DNA of 64,000 nucleotides from Arbacia lixula (GCA_963669155.1 OZ022581.1:14107357-14171356), one strand, 5' to 3'. Counted from the first letter of the stretch, positions 12,309-22,063 are shown. Notes: generated by a model not told the origin, from the sequence alone. Made by a program: numbers and translations.

Positions 12309-14719
12309 GCACACATACACAGACGTGTAAACCATAGCCCTATGATGCAGTGATGCAAATCCACCCACACACATTCTTCACGAGAGTAAACCGGCCGAAT
12401 CTGTATCGAGGCATATTTTTCAATTTTTAAGAAATATTCTTATTTTGATGACGCAAATAGTGACTGAGAACAGGGACTGACCTGATGATGATATCGTGTT
12501 CATCGATCGCGCTGCCAACATTGCTGCCTGTGAGAATGCCTCCGTTGCCGATCACAGCACATCGTAAGCACGATTTCCTGTTGGACACCACACAATCACG
12601 AAATATTTATGCTCACTGAATGGAACGGGTTGAATTTCTGGCTTCATTTTCGAACACAATGGAGACAAGCTTGAGTGATCTTTCATCCATTTTATTCATT
12701 GTTATAACAATAATGCAATACGTTATATCAATTTGTAAACCGCAATAATTATATATGAATATATTTCTACTGAGCTGCAAGAGCTCACGAATACTGTACC
12801 GTACATAAAACATGAACAAGCGGGTTTGCAGTCATCATTAAATAGACCATTTTTGTTATGTATACAAATTGTGTGCACTTCTTTCGAACAATACGTCACT
12901 AATGGTAACCCTAAAGCTTGTCTAAGGTTTGTCTGAGTAGCAACAACTGAAAGATTTAGAGTGCCTTCTGCCCATTGAAACTGAATCACTAGATACAGGT
13001 GAATGTCATAACGCGCTACTACGCACTCCGATAAAAAAAAATTGTGAATAAATTTCGAAAACGGCTAATTGTCCTAGTGATGGGGCTTTCCGAATTTCTA
13101 GTGTTAATTTATTCCATAATCTATTCCCCAAAATTTCCTCGGTCATGGGGAATTATATCTATTCTTAATCAATGATATGCATCAACAATGATTTATTTGC
13201 TAAGATGTTACATGTCATTATAATATATAAGGGCTAATATATTAATCTGTTCAAAGTACGCCTGTAACATTTATCAAAAACTGTTCAAGAAATTCCTTTT
13301 CATTTATAAGAAATATATTGATATGTTAAGTATGATGTGGACGTATGTTTGAATGGTCATGGCAGAGGTTGAAGCTTGCCACCTGCTCCTTACCTTGCCT
13401 AAACACAGTGCCCTTCTTGTCATCAACACGGTTACCATGGAAACAGGTGACCCGTTTTTATAAATGTGTAGATTCTACACTGTACTGAGTTCACCAAATT
13501 CAATTATTCGTTGTACGTTCACCAAAATGCCGACATGGAAATCATTTTTGTTTAGGTTGTGGCAACTTCAAAACAACACTCACTAAAATGAACAGATATG
13601 ATATTTTACAGCAATCATTGTTTTTTATGATTAACAGAAAAGATTTTTTGGATGCAAATAAAAGATTATTCACTTGTAATTTTTAATTGAAATTCTCCAC
13701 CTAAAAAATGACGCCCTACTGACACACGGCCAGTATGCCCGGCGAATATAAAGAGCTGTTGTCGATAGGTAATAATAATGATCAAAAAGATGCAACATAA
13801 CTACTTAAAAGGATAAAAACACAAACTTACTTTTCTTCCAAGGAAAAACCGGTATTTTTGACAACTGACAAAGTGGAGTTTAAGGCGCCGTCTGCATGGA
13901 AATAAAAACACAAGTTCGTAACCAACAAACAAACACAGCTTCACTTTTAAACTGCAATGCTGGAAATGTATGTTGATTTTTTTGTTGAAAACCTGTAATG
14001 TAAGATCTACAGGAACCAAACTCCTTTAGAAGTGCTCATTCTCCGAATTGTGATATAATGTTATAAATTACTCATTAATGGAACCAAATCCATTCTGTCC
14101 AATGACTGTGATACTTCTTGCTTTTAAATTTCTCAGAAATAATAAATTCCGTCTATGTTAAAATGGACGAACTTAGGAACCAAACATATTCTCTATTTCT
14201 GAAACACAGTAGACTTTGGTTGCGACATTTTACCCCCTTTTCACTTTGTTGCATTCTGAATTAATAATTTGGTACACACATTTTTAGGTTCAAATTTGTC
14301 CAAAAAGTTTAAAAGTCCCATCAAATATTAAAAACATTGTTATAAAAATGATACTAAATAAAATGTCACGAAACCTGCTTCTAAAAAATAGGCATCCTTT
14401 GATTTCACGTGGTTTAAATTTCAGGTTGATTTGAGATTTTAACTTATTTTGATCTTCTTTTTTTTTTATGCAAGTGTCAACATTTTGTTTTTACACCTAG
14501 CACTAGATATTAAGGTCAATGTATGCAACGTGCACAGATCTTGGAGGAAGCATGAGTACAGTACTGACCTAGTTTGGAGAAACCGAAGGGTGGGGGAAGT
14601 GACATGATAGGGGACTTGGGGTCTTCCACCGAGCGCACAAACGGAAAGATGTCCGGATCATAGCTGAAGAAGGGGGGGGGGGGTAAGCAACATGAGACAA
14701 TATTAAGAGAGGAAAAGAA

Positions 14720-14762
<43 letters not shown>

Positions 14763-15294
14763 TACAAAATGATGTGTTTCGTTACTTGTTTCTCAAAACC
14801 ACTCAACCAATTCTATTCATAATTGCATATTTTGTTTCAATTTCGTACAAATATATGTCTGGCTGAATTAAAAGAAGAAAAAGAAGTTCATTGAGCGCTC
14901 TATGATAACAGCATTTCCAAAATCTTTTCACTGCAAGCTCCTCCCTGGCCATTCCGACTCTACAAGTTAGTAATGTTTAGTATCGCATTTAAACAGCACT
15001 ATTGACATTTAAAACACGTTAAAAAAACACCAAAAACATCACTAGCACTCTCTAAATTCATAATGAAAACGTTTTCTCGTACGCAATTATGATTTCCAGG
15101 CGAAAAAATACTCATTGATAGCTAATAAAAAGAAAAAAAAAATGGTACACATTAAAAGAGGAAACCTACTTGCTCCCGAATAAATTGAGCATCCTTCCTC
15201 GCGCCTTCCCTGGAACACATTGGGAGAGAGAGCTCTTGGTGGGCACAGTAATGTTAGGAGATAGTATCCGTAAACTGCGCATTGTTGAGGGAGG

Positions 15295-15339
<45 letters not shown>

Positions 15340-18300
15340 GGTGGGAGAGAGGGAGAGAGAGAGAGAGAGAGGGAGTGGGAGAGAGGGAGGCAGAGGGAGA
15401 GGGAGGAGGGAGAAAAAGAGAGGGAGAGAAAGAGGAGAGAGAGAGAGAGAGACAGAGAGGGAGAGAGAGAGGGAGGGAGAGGGAGGGAGAGAGGGAAAGA
15501 ATAAAAAAGAACAAATAATGATGAGAAATGAGTAGACACAGAGAAAAATCGAGAAATACTAAGAAAAGAAATTGAAAACATTTTCACAGTATTTTTTCAC
15601 AACACATTACTAGTATTCTCAATAATTGACTACAGACAATGAAATACATAAGACAATGCGTAAAATATGTTGACTTTTTTTCCAAACTCGATATTCTTTC
15701 ACAATACTGTGTACAATTATTTCTGAAGTTGAGGACAATGGCAAAGATTTTTTTCCCTATAAATTCTAGAAGTAAATGTTGGTGTTCCAGTTACAAAAGC
15801 AATTTGACATGATCATTTTAAAAGCCTAACAGCCTAACAAAAGTGTTTTTGTTTTCCTCTACAAGTGAGAAGTGATTGAAAATACATCAACGTCAATATC
15901 AAAACAGGTTTCTAATACATCCCAGGAATTGGTTTTTGTAATGTCCGTATTGCGTTGTGACATGCGTCCTCTCGACCGTAGTCATTGGTACAGTCCTGTC
16001 ATAATTTGATTACAGCTTTCTATTTCTTTATCATGAAAGCGTCTCTGTCCTATTCCCATATAAGTCACGTTCACATGGGATAATAGGTAAAACGCACATC
16101 AAGTGGACGTATCTACTCAAAGAGGAAACGTAGATTATGGAATAAATTACCACTAGAAAGACGACACACTTCTGCCATGATTTTGCAGTCGTAAGGACCT
16201 ACAACTGGAAAATGTGACGTCACCAAATCCCATGACCGGGTCCTGCGATTAAGGTAGTCGCAGAACAGTGCGACAGATCGGATCGTAACGTCTGCGATGG
16301 CTTTAAGATTATCAAGTATTATATCCCCCATTGATACATTCCTGTTCACGTGACAACAAATTGTTCAAATATGTCGTAAGAGGGGCGTCTATTTCCCTTT
16401 GAATTTCGCTCTTCCTCGCAATATGTTGAACTATGCGTGGTCATGTGACGTACTTCAACCAATCAACGAACCATCGCTTGCAGACGACACTGTAACAACA
16501 ATATGACTGCGCCCGCTGACAATTTGATAAACGTGGGGGTACAACAACTTCCAGTTAACCTTGGGGGGGGGGGGGGGGGGGTGATTTCATAAAGATCTCA
16601 ACTAAGATCATTAGATATTTGTATAATATTCACCTTTTTAATTCTGTGTTATTCCTGATGATCTCCACAACCACGCGTGACTCGTTGAATAGATCTTGAG
16701 AGAGAGTTTCTTCCAAGGCCCTGACAAGGTTCTGGGAATGACGGGTAAGTTTGACGTCCGTCTTCCAAGATGATCTGTCTGAATCACTCGCACTAAGACC
16801 TACACGTACGAAGAAAAACATGCAATTTTCAATTCAATGCGGAATTAGTCATTCACACATAACATACATGTATGTGAGCTAAACACGATAAAAAGTTACT
16901 CGCAAGCGATCGGAGCAATGATGAATTGTAGTTAACAATGGGGATATTTGTGCACAGTAAATGAAAAGTGCAGTAAAATGAAGCAGGACAAAGATGAGAA
17001 AGAGGGACATTTAATGAAATCAAAGTTCTGCGAACTGGAAACTGAGCGAGATGTTTCGCGAATAAAATCGGCAAGTGTTTATCACCATTAGTATTCGGCG
17101 GGAACAAGAGATATAAGCCCCCCCCCCCCCCCCCCCCCGTGCATCCCTGTTATGTACATCGGGTCATAATCAAAGGGTTTAACCCTTGATGTGCCAATGA
17201 TGCTTTGTGGGACAAATAATACGCACAGATGGCAAATGTGTGTGTCAAGGACAGAAAGGGTTAAAGGGTGTACTCTTGGTATGTTCCTGTCGCATCTCGG
17301 CACCAGTAACACATACAATTCACATATAGAGCAGTATTGAGTTTGGCACAGAAAAGTTTGGGGTTAGGCTTACGCCCGGGGCTTACGGGCTATGGTTAAG
17401 TTTACTTAATCTGATGCGGTAGTTTCGCGTTTGTGTCGGTAGTCGAAAAAGATATTAATCGAGATTGGGATAAATAGAATGGATGCTATCAGAAAATATT
17501 GTAATATTGTTAGAAGCATTACATTACCAGTGGCACTAACATCGTGAATGACGATCATCCAGGATATAAATAAACACACACAGAAAAAGAAAGTCCCCCC
17601 CCCCCCAAGCAAAATATCATAACCACCTCATACCTGTACACAAGTATTTCTCGTTACTGAAGAGGTTTGGGGCAAAATAATTTGGCAGGATTGCTCCTTA
17701 ACTTATTCACTAACTTATGTGTTAAAATCACATTAATCCAATTAGTCATGCATGAGTGGGAAGATTTTAAAGGCAAAAAATGTCACTTTTCAAAAGTCAC
17801 AAGGGTAATTTTGTGATTCTGCAATATGAATTTTTGATGAATCCCATTTCTGGTGCATAATTTATGTCCTTTCATTGTTTATCATCCATCTCTCAATGCA
17901 CTAACACCTATCCTGACACTTAACCCATTATTCTGGTTGAGTGAGCACCATTTAACAAGTACTCGTCCCTCTTGAGTTTGAAACGTTTAAAAACCATTTT
18001 TTTTTTTTTGGAAAAAATAAAACTGGATATTGTGACAAATATGTAACATGACCTGTTATGTAAGCATAAGAAGTAATTTTCGTGTCATGGGCGAGTGAAT
18101 ACACTTGAAAATCGCACAAGAAATGCCAAAATGTACTTTTAAAACGGCATAAACAATTAGACCTTGTGACTTTTGAAAAGTGACATTTCTGCCTTTAAAA
18201 TTTGCCCGCTTATGCATGACTAATTGGATTAATGTGAAGTTCGCACAGAAGTTAGTCAATGAGTTAAGGAACAATCCTGCAAAATTATTTTAGTCAAAAC

Positions 18301-20439
18301 CTCTTTGATAAAAAGTTATGTTATTTTGCTTAGGGGGGGGGGGGGGGACTTAATTTTTGTTGTGTTTAGATTCCACTAGGGAAGATGGGGATTGAAGGGT
18401 TTAAGACTTGGGGTTAGGCACCTTGTCAAAATTTTCCTGAAAAGTGGTCCAAAGGTTGAAAAGACCGGAAAAGCCAGCGTTCCAATAATAGTCCGCCCGG
18501 TCTTTTGTTTCATTCCGCCGCGTCATGTCATAGTATCATAGCATGAACCCTTTAGTAGGGTCCATGTTCAGAGGAAAAGGGCAGCACGCGTCTTTTGAAC
18601 AAAAAGAACGCTGGCGGCCGTATATTGAAAACGACGGGGTATTATCGAGCCTATCCGATAGGCGATCGGGCTCGTGGGCTAACTGCTACCGACCACTGAA
18701 CTATACCACTACGTAGTGGTATAGTTCAGTGCTACTGACGGGCGGCGATTTTTTTTTCCGTGATGTTAACGCGTCACAACTGTCAATTCGCATTTTCTTG
18801 GCGTCTTGAATAAAGACCACGTCTAGTCTGCATCCGCGCGGTATGCGAATAGGCGATATGCATGCGATTTGCACTACTACCTATAGCGCTTGCTACGCTG
18901 CTGCTACGTACGTGTAGAGTATGCATTATTCAGCTCTACAGCAATACCATGTCTGAAACTGGATGTGAGGGTGCCTCAATTCCTCAACGGATCCAGATAT
19001 GTACATGTAGATCTAGATCTTCTTCTTGTTTTAGATCATAGTCATTAGAAATTAAATTCATAATCATAATCGTAAATTACTCTATTCTAGTCACAGCCAC
19101 AGGACTCGATCGGTCTTAACTTAGAAGAGTCTACTAACAGTAAGTTAACATTTTACTGTTAGAGAGCAATTTTGTTACTTCTAAAGTTAGACTACATTAT
19201 GATATGAATTGAATTTCTGAATTGAATTGAATAAAAGTAACAACTAACAGACCTAGTAACTTAATCTGTTGTTCTACCCAGTCAGCTAAGACAAATGGAT
19301 TTACATATTTATAAGGTGAACAATTTTAAAAACATAGATAAAGTATGGAATTCTATAGATTGCAAGATCTAGTTAATGCACACTCCGAGAGGTGTATGAA
19401 GCTCTATTCTATCCACTAGAATATATGTGCACACTGCATTCGGTGATCATCGTAAAGAAGTCCACGCGCATGCGTACTGCCTACCTATATGGACAACGGC
19501 CTGCAATCAAGTCGCTCTGAGGAATAAAATTAGCCGATGTGACGCGTTAACATCACGGAAAAAAAAAAATCGCTGACGGGCGAAGGGCGAAGGCCGCCCT
19601 CTCCCGTCATGAGTCATGCTTCGCCCTTCGCCCGTCAGCGATTTTTTTTTCCGTGATGTTAACGCGTCACAGCTGTCAATTCGCATTTTCTTGGCGTCTT
19701 GAATAAAGACCACGTCTGGTCTGCTCGGCTGCTGCATGCTACGTGCGTGTAGAGTATGCATTATTCAGCTCTACAGCAATACCATGTCTGAAACTGGATG
19801 TGAGGGTTCCTCAAATCCTCAACGGATCCAGGTATGTACATGTAGATCTAGATCTTCTTCTTGTTCTAGATCATAGTCATTAGAAATTAAATCCATAATC
19901 ATAATCATAAATTACTCTATTCTAGTCACAGCCACAGGACTCGGTCTTAACTTAGAGTCTACTAACAGTAACAGTAACAGTAACAAGTTAACATGTAACA
20001 TGTTAACTTGTTACTGTTACTGTTAGTAGACTCTTCTAAGTTAAGACCGAGTCCTGTGGCTGTGACTAGAATAGAGTTATTTATGATTATGATTATGGAT
20101 TGAATTTCTAATGACTATGATTTAGAACAAGAAGAAGATCTAGATCTATATGTACATACCTGGATCCGTTAGAGAGCAATTTTATTACTTCTAAAGTTAG
20201 ACTACATTATGATATGAATTGAATTTCTTAATAAAAGTAACAACTAACACGAGACCTAGTAACTTAACTTAACCCTAGACAAGACGAAACCGTCATAATT
20301 CTAAGACTAATTAAGTTCATGAACATCATTAAAACATCAATATTTAAAATCGATTTTATTTAATTAATATATACATTAAATTGGCGACATGGTCGTCTCA
20401 TAAATTTACAATCATTACTATATACACGTAGGTCTACAA

Positions 20440-20476
<37 letters not shown>

Positions 20477-22063
20477 GTAAACTGATTTAACCCGAAATTT
20501 ATCAACATCGGTCTTCTCAGCTTAAACATTAGTGTCTTAAAGGGCAAGTCCACCCCAGGAAACAATTGATTTGAATCAATAGAGAAACATCAAACCAGAA
20601 TAACGCTGAATTTTTTTTTCAAAATCGGATGTAAAATAAGAAAGTTATGACATTTTAAAGTTTCGTTTATTTTTCACAAAACAGTTATATGCACAATTCA
20701 GTGATATGCAAATGAGAGAGTTGATGATGTCACTCACTCACTATTTTGTTTTTTATTGTTTCAATTATACAACATTTGAATTTTCACAGATTTGACAATT
20801 AGGACACTCTTGGTTGAACAACAAAATGTTAAAAGAATAGTAATTCCACAGGTTCAGGAAGGAATAAAACTTTCTTTCTCATGACAATGATGAGGAGAAT
20901 ATTGACATATATCATATTTTATATAATAAAATACCAAAGAAATAGTGTGTGGGTGATGTCATCAGTCCCCTCATTTGCTTGTTTGATTTTTCTCTTTTTA
21001 TTCAAATAGACTTTTTGTTGGGGTGGGCTTGTCCTTTAAATACATAGATAAAGTATGGAATTTCATAGATTGCACAATCTACTAATGCACACTCCGAGAG
21101 GTGTATAAAGCTCTATTTTATCCACCTCTAGAGTCTATGTATATGTGCACACTGCATTCGGCGATCATCGTTTTGAAACATAAGTCCACACGCATGCGTA
21201 CTGCCTACCTATATCGACAACGGCCTGCAATCAAGTCGCTCTGAGGAATAAAATTAGCCGATGTGACGCGTTAACATCACGGAAAAAAAAATCGCCGCCC
21301 GTCAGTAGTAGTTAGCCCACGAGCCCGATCGCCTATCGGATAGGATCGACCTTTCGTAGAAGAGATCGCACGCGGGATTCCCGAATTTAACCACAATATT
21401 TTGTGCTTTGGACCTTTGCCAAGAGGCCTTTTCATATTCATCAAATTGATATTACTCATTATTCATGGGGGAAAACCCCTTTTTTGTATGATATCCGGCA
21501 TTCATGGGAACTATTTCTTTTTGTATGCTATTTTTTTTTTTTTTACAGGGTATTGGAATGGCATCTTTCACTCCCTGTGGAAGAAATCTCCAGTTTGGAT
21601 GACTGCATAAAGGGCAACGCAGACGACACGACCCGATCAGCGGTACGACTTTAAGACTATCTGAATCGTAGGAACCTATCATTAGATTGTGCGAGAAGGT
21701 GTCATCACATTTCTGGTCGTAGGCCCTTTACGACTCCAAAATCGTGTCAAAATTGTGTCGTCTGCGGTCGACGTAAAACTTTTGATATGTACAATGGTCA
21801 TTCCTACAGTACAGGGCAGCATTTGTTTAAACATTCGTTCCCGTACCAATGAAAGCTCGAAGTGAATGAAACAAGCCTCCTCCCCGACTCCCGCCCTCTG
21901 GGGAAACGAGATGGTCTGATTGGTCGATCTCATCCGACGCGCCTGGCTTGGAGAGCTGCGCAGTGGGCGTGATTCTGGGCGAGTCCAACTGTGGCCAGAT
22001 GAGTGCTAAGACACTGATGCTGCCAATGAGCGTGGCGGTGAACAGTGCACGCTTGATATTCAT
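8437..22063 (-). CDS. ST3GAL5-like: Alpha-2,3-sialyltransferase (ST3GAL3/4/5/6 group), whole gene, 10 coding exons
   Basis: The product would transfer sialic acid from CMP-sialic acid to a terminal galactose of a glycolipid or glycoprotein in the Golgi lumen. Joining ten exons (22063-21847, 16799-16634, 15232-15170, 14663-14569, 13891-13831, 12577-12482, 11708-11522, 10638-10498, 9381-9256, 8541-8437) gives 1,257 nt, 418 residues plus stop, with phase conserved at every junction. Residues 1-5 are cytosolic and 6-26 are a membrane anchor; the stem follows to about 200. Sialylmotif L starts at C207 ([10 protein letters not shown]), motif S covers about 343-368 with C359 ([10 protein letters not shown]), motif III is HYFD at 376, and motif VS is H392 with E397. 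C207 and C359 are the cysteine pair that forms a disulfide in this family. The HYFD and AGFGY residues and the DLTGGI end resemble vertebrate ST3GAL5 most, from memory. ST3GAL3-like acceptor use cannot be excluded. Confidence 0.93.
9256..9381 (-). CDS. ST3GAL5-like: Sialyltransferase exon 9: sialylmotifs S and III
   Basis: It encodes residues 343-384. [20 protein letters not shown] and SVAGFGY form sialylmotif S with C359, and HYFD is motif III. The acceptor is CTCCCCCAG|AAT. The donor AAG|GTTCGT is off consensus at +3 and +4, but ending here gives the same motif III to VS spacing as I recall for vertebrate ST3GAL5. Without splicing the frame runs 18 more codons to a stop, which would lose motif VS. 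Confidence 0.92.
9466..9800 (+). mobile_element. CR1-like LINE 3' coding fragment in intron 9-8 region
   Basis: Plus-strand translation gives [20 protein letters not shown], then [15 protein letters not shown], then [11 protein letters not shown][14 protein letters not shown]. This is the C-terminus of CR1-clade ORF2 (LHWLPV..R..FK...L, RAF....P.LWNSLP), with a TGA where Trp is expected. It is opposite in strand to the host gene and lies in the intron between exons 8 and 9. Confidence 0.8.
9780..9930. repeat. Small inverted-repeat MITE remnant
   Basis: GATCAATCGCAAAATGGCAA on the left and TTTGCAATTGATCGCAAACC on the right form weak inverted ends around about 150 bp, in the style of short echinoid MITEs. 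The ends are diverged. Confidence 0.4.
10498..10638 (-). CDS. ST3GAL5-like: Sialyltransferase exon 8
   Basis: It encodes residues 296-342: [20 protein letters not shown] and NPLIVRETA are the conserved block between motifs L and S (compare FRILNP in vertebrate members). It starts and ends in phase 0. The acceptor is GCATTCCCAG and the donor is AAGAAG|GTATGC. A sequon, NNS, lies at its start. Confidence 0.95.
10800..10970 (+). mobile_element. tRNA-derived SINE, copy 1
   Basis: A box B (GGGTTCGAGTCCC) sits at about 10,845-10,858 after a diverged tRNA-like 5' half, then CATTGTGTGTTAGCG and a C tract. The same order occurs at 59,857-60,000. The first half lacks a clean box A, so it is not a functional tRNA gene. 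Confidence 0.5.
11522..11708 (-). CDS. ST3GAL5-like: Sialyltransferase exon 7: second half of sialylmotif L
   Basis: It encodes residues 233-295. [20 protein letters not shown] completes motif L and is followed by FAYPES and a hydrophobic [16 protein letters not shown] stretch that matches the family core. The acceptor is CATGCACAG|G and the donor is CCTGTG|GTGAGT. On the coding strand a long CT-rich tract and a GT repeat precede the acceptor. Confidence 0.97.
11755..12306. repeat. Purine-rich (GA) tract and (CA)n repeat in intron 6
   Basis: From 11,755 to about 12,135 the plus strand is nearly all A and G with short G runs, including a duplicated 45-bp GGAGATAAGATGGAAATAAA unit at about 11,850 and 11,900. 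(CA)n follows at 12,269-12,306. On the coding strand this is a long polypyrimidine tract directly upstream of the exon 7 acceptor. Confidence 0.9.
12482..12577 (-). CDS. ST3GAL5-like: Sialyltransferase exon 6: first half of sialylmotif L
   Basis: It encodes residues 201-232 plus two bases, with [20 protein letters not shown] followed by AIDEHDIII. This is the diagnostic donor-binding sialylmotif L; C207 is the conserved disulfide cysteine. The acceptor is GTCCAACAG|G and the donor is ATCAG|GTCAGT. The split Arg codon (AG|G) joins exon 7. Confidence 0.97.
12841..13070. mobile_element. MITE family with AATAGACCATTTT ends, copy 1
   Basis: The left end AATAGACCATTTTTGTTATG and the right end TTTCGAAAACGGCTAATT are inverted and diverged. 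The interior (AAGGTTTGTCTGAGTAGCAA and CATTGAAACTGAAT) matches 53,691-53,920 throughout. It lies in intron 5 of the sialyltransferase gene. Confidence 0.75.
13831..13891 (-). CDS. ST3GAL5-like: Sialyltransferase exon 5 (61 nt)
   Basis: This short exon encodes residues 181-200 plus two bases: [19 protein letters not shown]. It fills the spacer between the PPFGF box and motif L, which exons 4 and 6 alone could not join in frame. The acceptor TTTCCATGCAG and the donor GAAAA|GTAAGT are both strong. An N-glycosylation sequon (NST) is present. Confidence 0.87.
14569..14663 (-). CDS. ST3GAL5-like: Sialyltransferase exon 4
   Basis: It encodes residues 149-180 plus one base, including YDPDIFPFV and [11 protein letters not shown]. 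The pattern of a Y-x-x-D-x-x-PFV stretch followed by a PPFGF box is typical of the ST3GAL3/5 subgroup just before motif L. The acceptor is CTTCTTCAG|C and the donor is CTAG|GTCAGT. Confidence 0.9.
14723..14759. repeat. (GA)n microsatellite, with G run at 14,672-14,683
   Basis: Perfect GA units. On the coding strand the C run and CT repeat lie just upstream of the exon 4 acceptor. Confidence 0.95.
15170..15232 (-). CDS. ST3GAL5-like: Sialyltransferase exon 3: conserved Cys segment
   Basis: A 63-nt exon encodes residues 128-148 plus two bases, reading [20 protein letters not shown]. In ST3GAL proteins a C-x-P-x-x-A-x-x-x-M-x-x-LF segment precedes the catalytic domain, and this matches it. The donor is GAGCAA|GTAGGT. 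The acceptor used, CCAAGAG|C, is the only nearby AG that keeps frame with exon 2; a competing AG lies two bases upstream. A long CT microsatellite sits just beyond the acceptor. Confidence 0.8.
15298..15500. repeat. (GA)n-rich compound repeat
   Basis: About 200 bp of GA and GGGA units. On the coding strand this is a CT-rich tract upstream of the exon 3 acceptor. Confidence 0.95.
16110..16360. repeat. Low-copy repeat shared with 21,590-21,760
   Basis: Blocks GGTCGTAAGGACCTAC-like, CTTTAAGATTATC-like and GCAGAACAGTGCGAC-like sequence recur in diverged form downstream of exon 1. A minus-strand frame of 78 codons is open here, but it matches no family I know and has no matching splice sites. Confidence 0.35.
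16634..16799 (-). CDS. ST3GAL5-like: Sialyltransferase exon 2: stem region
   Basis: It encodes residues 73-127 plus two bases. The acceptor is a pyrimidine-rich tract ending GTGTAG and the donor is AAAAG|GTGAAT. The peptide ([20 protein letters not shown] and onward) is charged and helical, as expected for a stem, and carries an N-glycosylation sequon in NNTEL near its end. No sialylmotif lies here, so its assignment rests on open frame, both splice sites and phase agreement on both sides. Confidence 0.82.
17571..18368. mobile_element. TA-flanked foldback MITE, copy 2 (798 bp)
   Basis: Same ends (TAAACACA...), same C and G runs just inside (17,595-17,605 and 18,333-18,347), and the same interior (GGCAGGATTG, ATGCATGAGTGGG, TTCAAAAGTCAC) as 3,238-3,996. 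It lies in intron 1 of the sialyltransferase gene. Confidence 0.8.
18694..18731. repeat. Perfect 38-bp palindrome
   Basis: Left arm CACTGAACTATACCACTAC is exactly mirrored by the next 19 bases, with no loop. It lies between the outer arm and the first inner terminal repeat of the complex. Confidence 0.9.
19822..20170. repeat. Near-perfect palindrome, ~170-bp arms
   Basis: GATCCAGGTATGTACATGTA through GTCTACTAACAGTAACAG on the left is mirrored to CTGTTACTGTTAGTAGACTC and TACATACCTGGATCC on the right, with a centre near 20,001. High arm identity suggests a recent inverted duplication. Confidence 0.85.
20444..20473. repeat. (TA)n microsatellite
   Basis: About 15 TA units within the intron 1 complex. 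Confidence 0.9.
20537..21039. mobile_element. TTAA-flanked MITE (503 bp, piggyBac-type target)
   Basis: Left end TTAAAGGGCAAGTCCACCCC and right end GGGGTGGGCTTGTCCTTTAA form near-perfect terminal inverted repeats with TTAA on both sides, the target duplication typical of piggyBac-like elements. It interrupts the second copy of the intron 1 complex: the flanking sequence resumes as ACATAGATAAAGTATGGAAT, found uninterrupted in the first copy at about 19,333. No transposase. Confidence 0.85.
21847..22063 (-). CDS. ST3GAL5-like: Sialyltransferase exon 1: start codon, membrane anchor, stem
   Basis: This exon encodes residues 1-72 plus one base of codon 73. The start MNIKR is followed by a hydrophobic span (residues 6-26, ending IWPQL), the short-tail type II anchor expected of Golgi glycosyltransferases, and then a polar stem rich in S, P, D and G. 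I chose the ATG at 22063 because it is the first in-frame ATG after an in-frame upstream TGA and has G at -3. The donor is ATTG|GTACGG. The phase (one base, G) fits the two bases that begin exon 2. Confidence 0.85.

Larger units (their letters stand above)
18650..21347. mobile_element. Nested inverted-repeat complex in intron 1
   Basis: The outer arms (CCTATCCGATAGGCGATCGG at about 18,650 and its reverse complement at about 21,325) enclose two copies of an element. Each copy is bounded by the inverted phrase TTTCCGTGATGTTAACGCGT: forward at about 18,755 and 19,648, inverted at about 19,540 and 21,265. Both copies share the interior CATTATTCAGCTCTACAGCA and GGATCCAG-TATGTACATG. The second copy has an internal 170-bp-armed palindrome (centre near 20,001), a (TA)n run and an inserted TTAA MITE. 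No coding region is seen. Confidence 0.75.

Noticed and set aside
11369-12370. 333-codon minus-strand frame
   Set aside because: Most of it is translation of CT and GT microsatellites plus intron. Only 11,522-11,708 is a real exon.
15087-15587. Long S/L-P-rich and R-E-rich frames on both strands
   Set aside because: They are translations of the GA/CT repeat.
16113-16349. 78-codon minus-strand frame in intron 2
   Set aside because: No acceptor/donor pair fits the gene's phases, and part of it recurs as a repeat near 21,600.
17406-17612. Minus-strand frame with a strongly hydrophobic stretch ([19 protein letters not shown]), first thought to be the sialyltransferase anchor exon
   Set aside because: It ends in a stop before any usable donor, and the exon at 21,847-22,063 supplies an anchor and the exact phase needed by exon 2. 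It also overlaps a MITE end.
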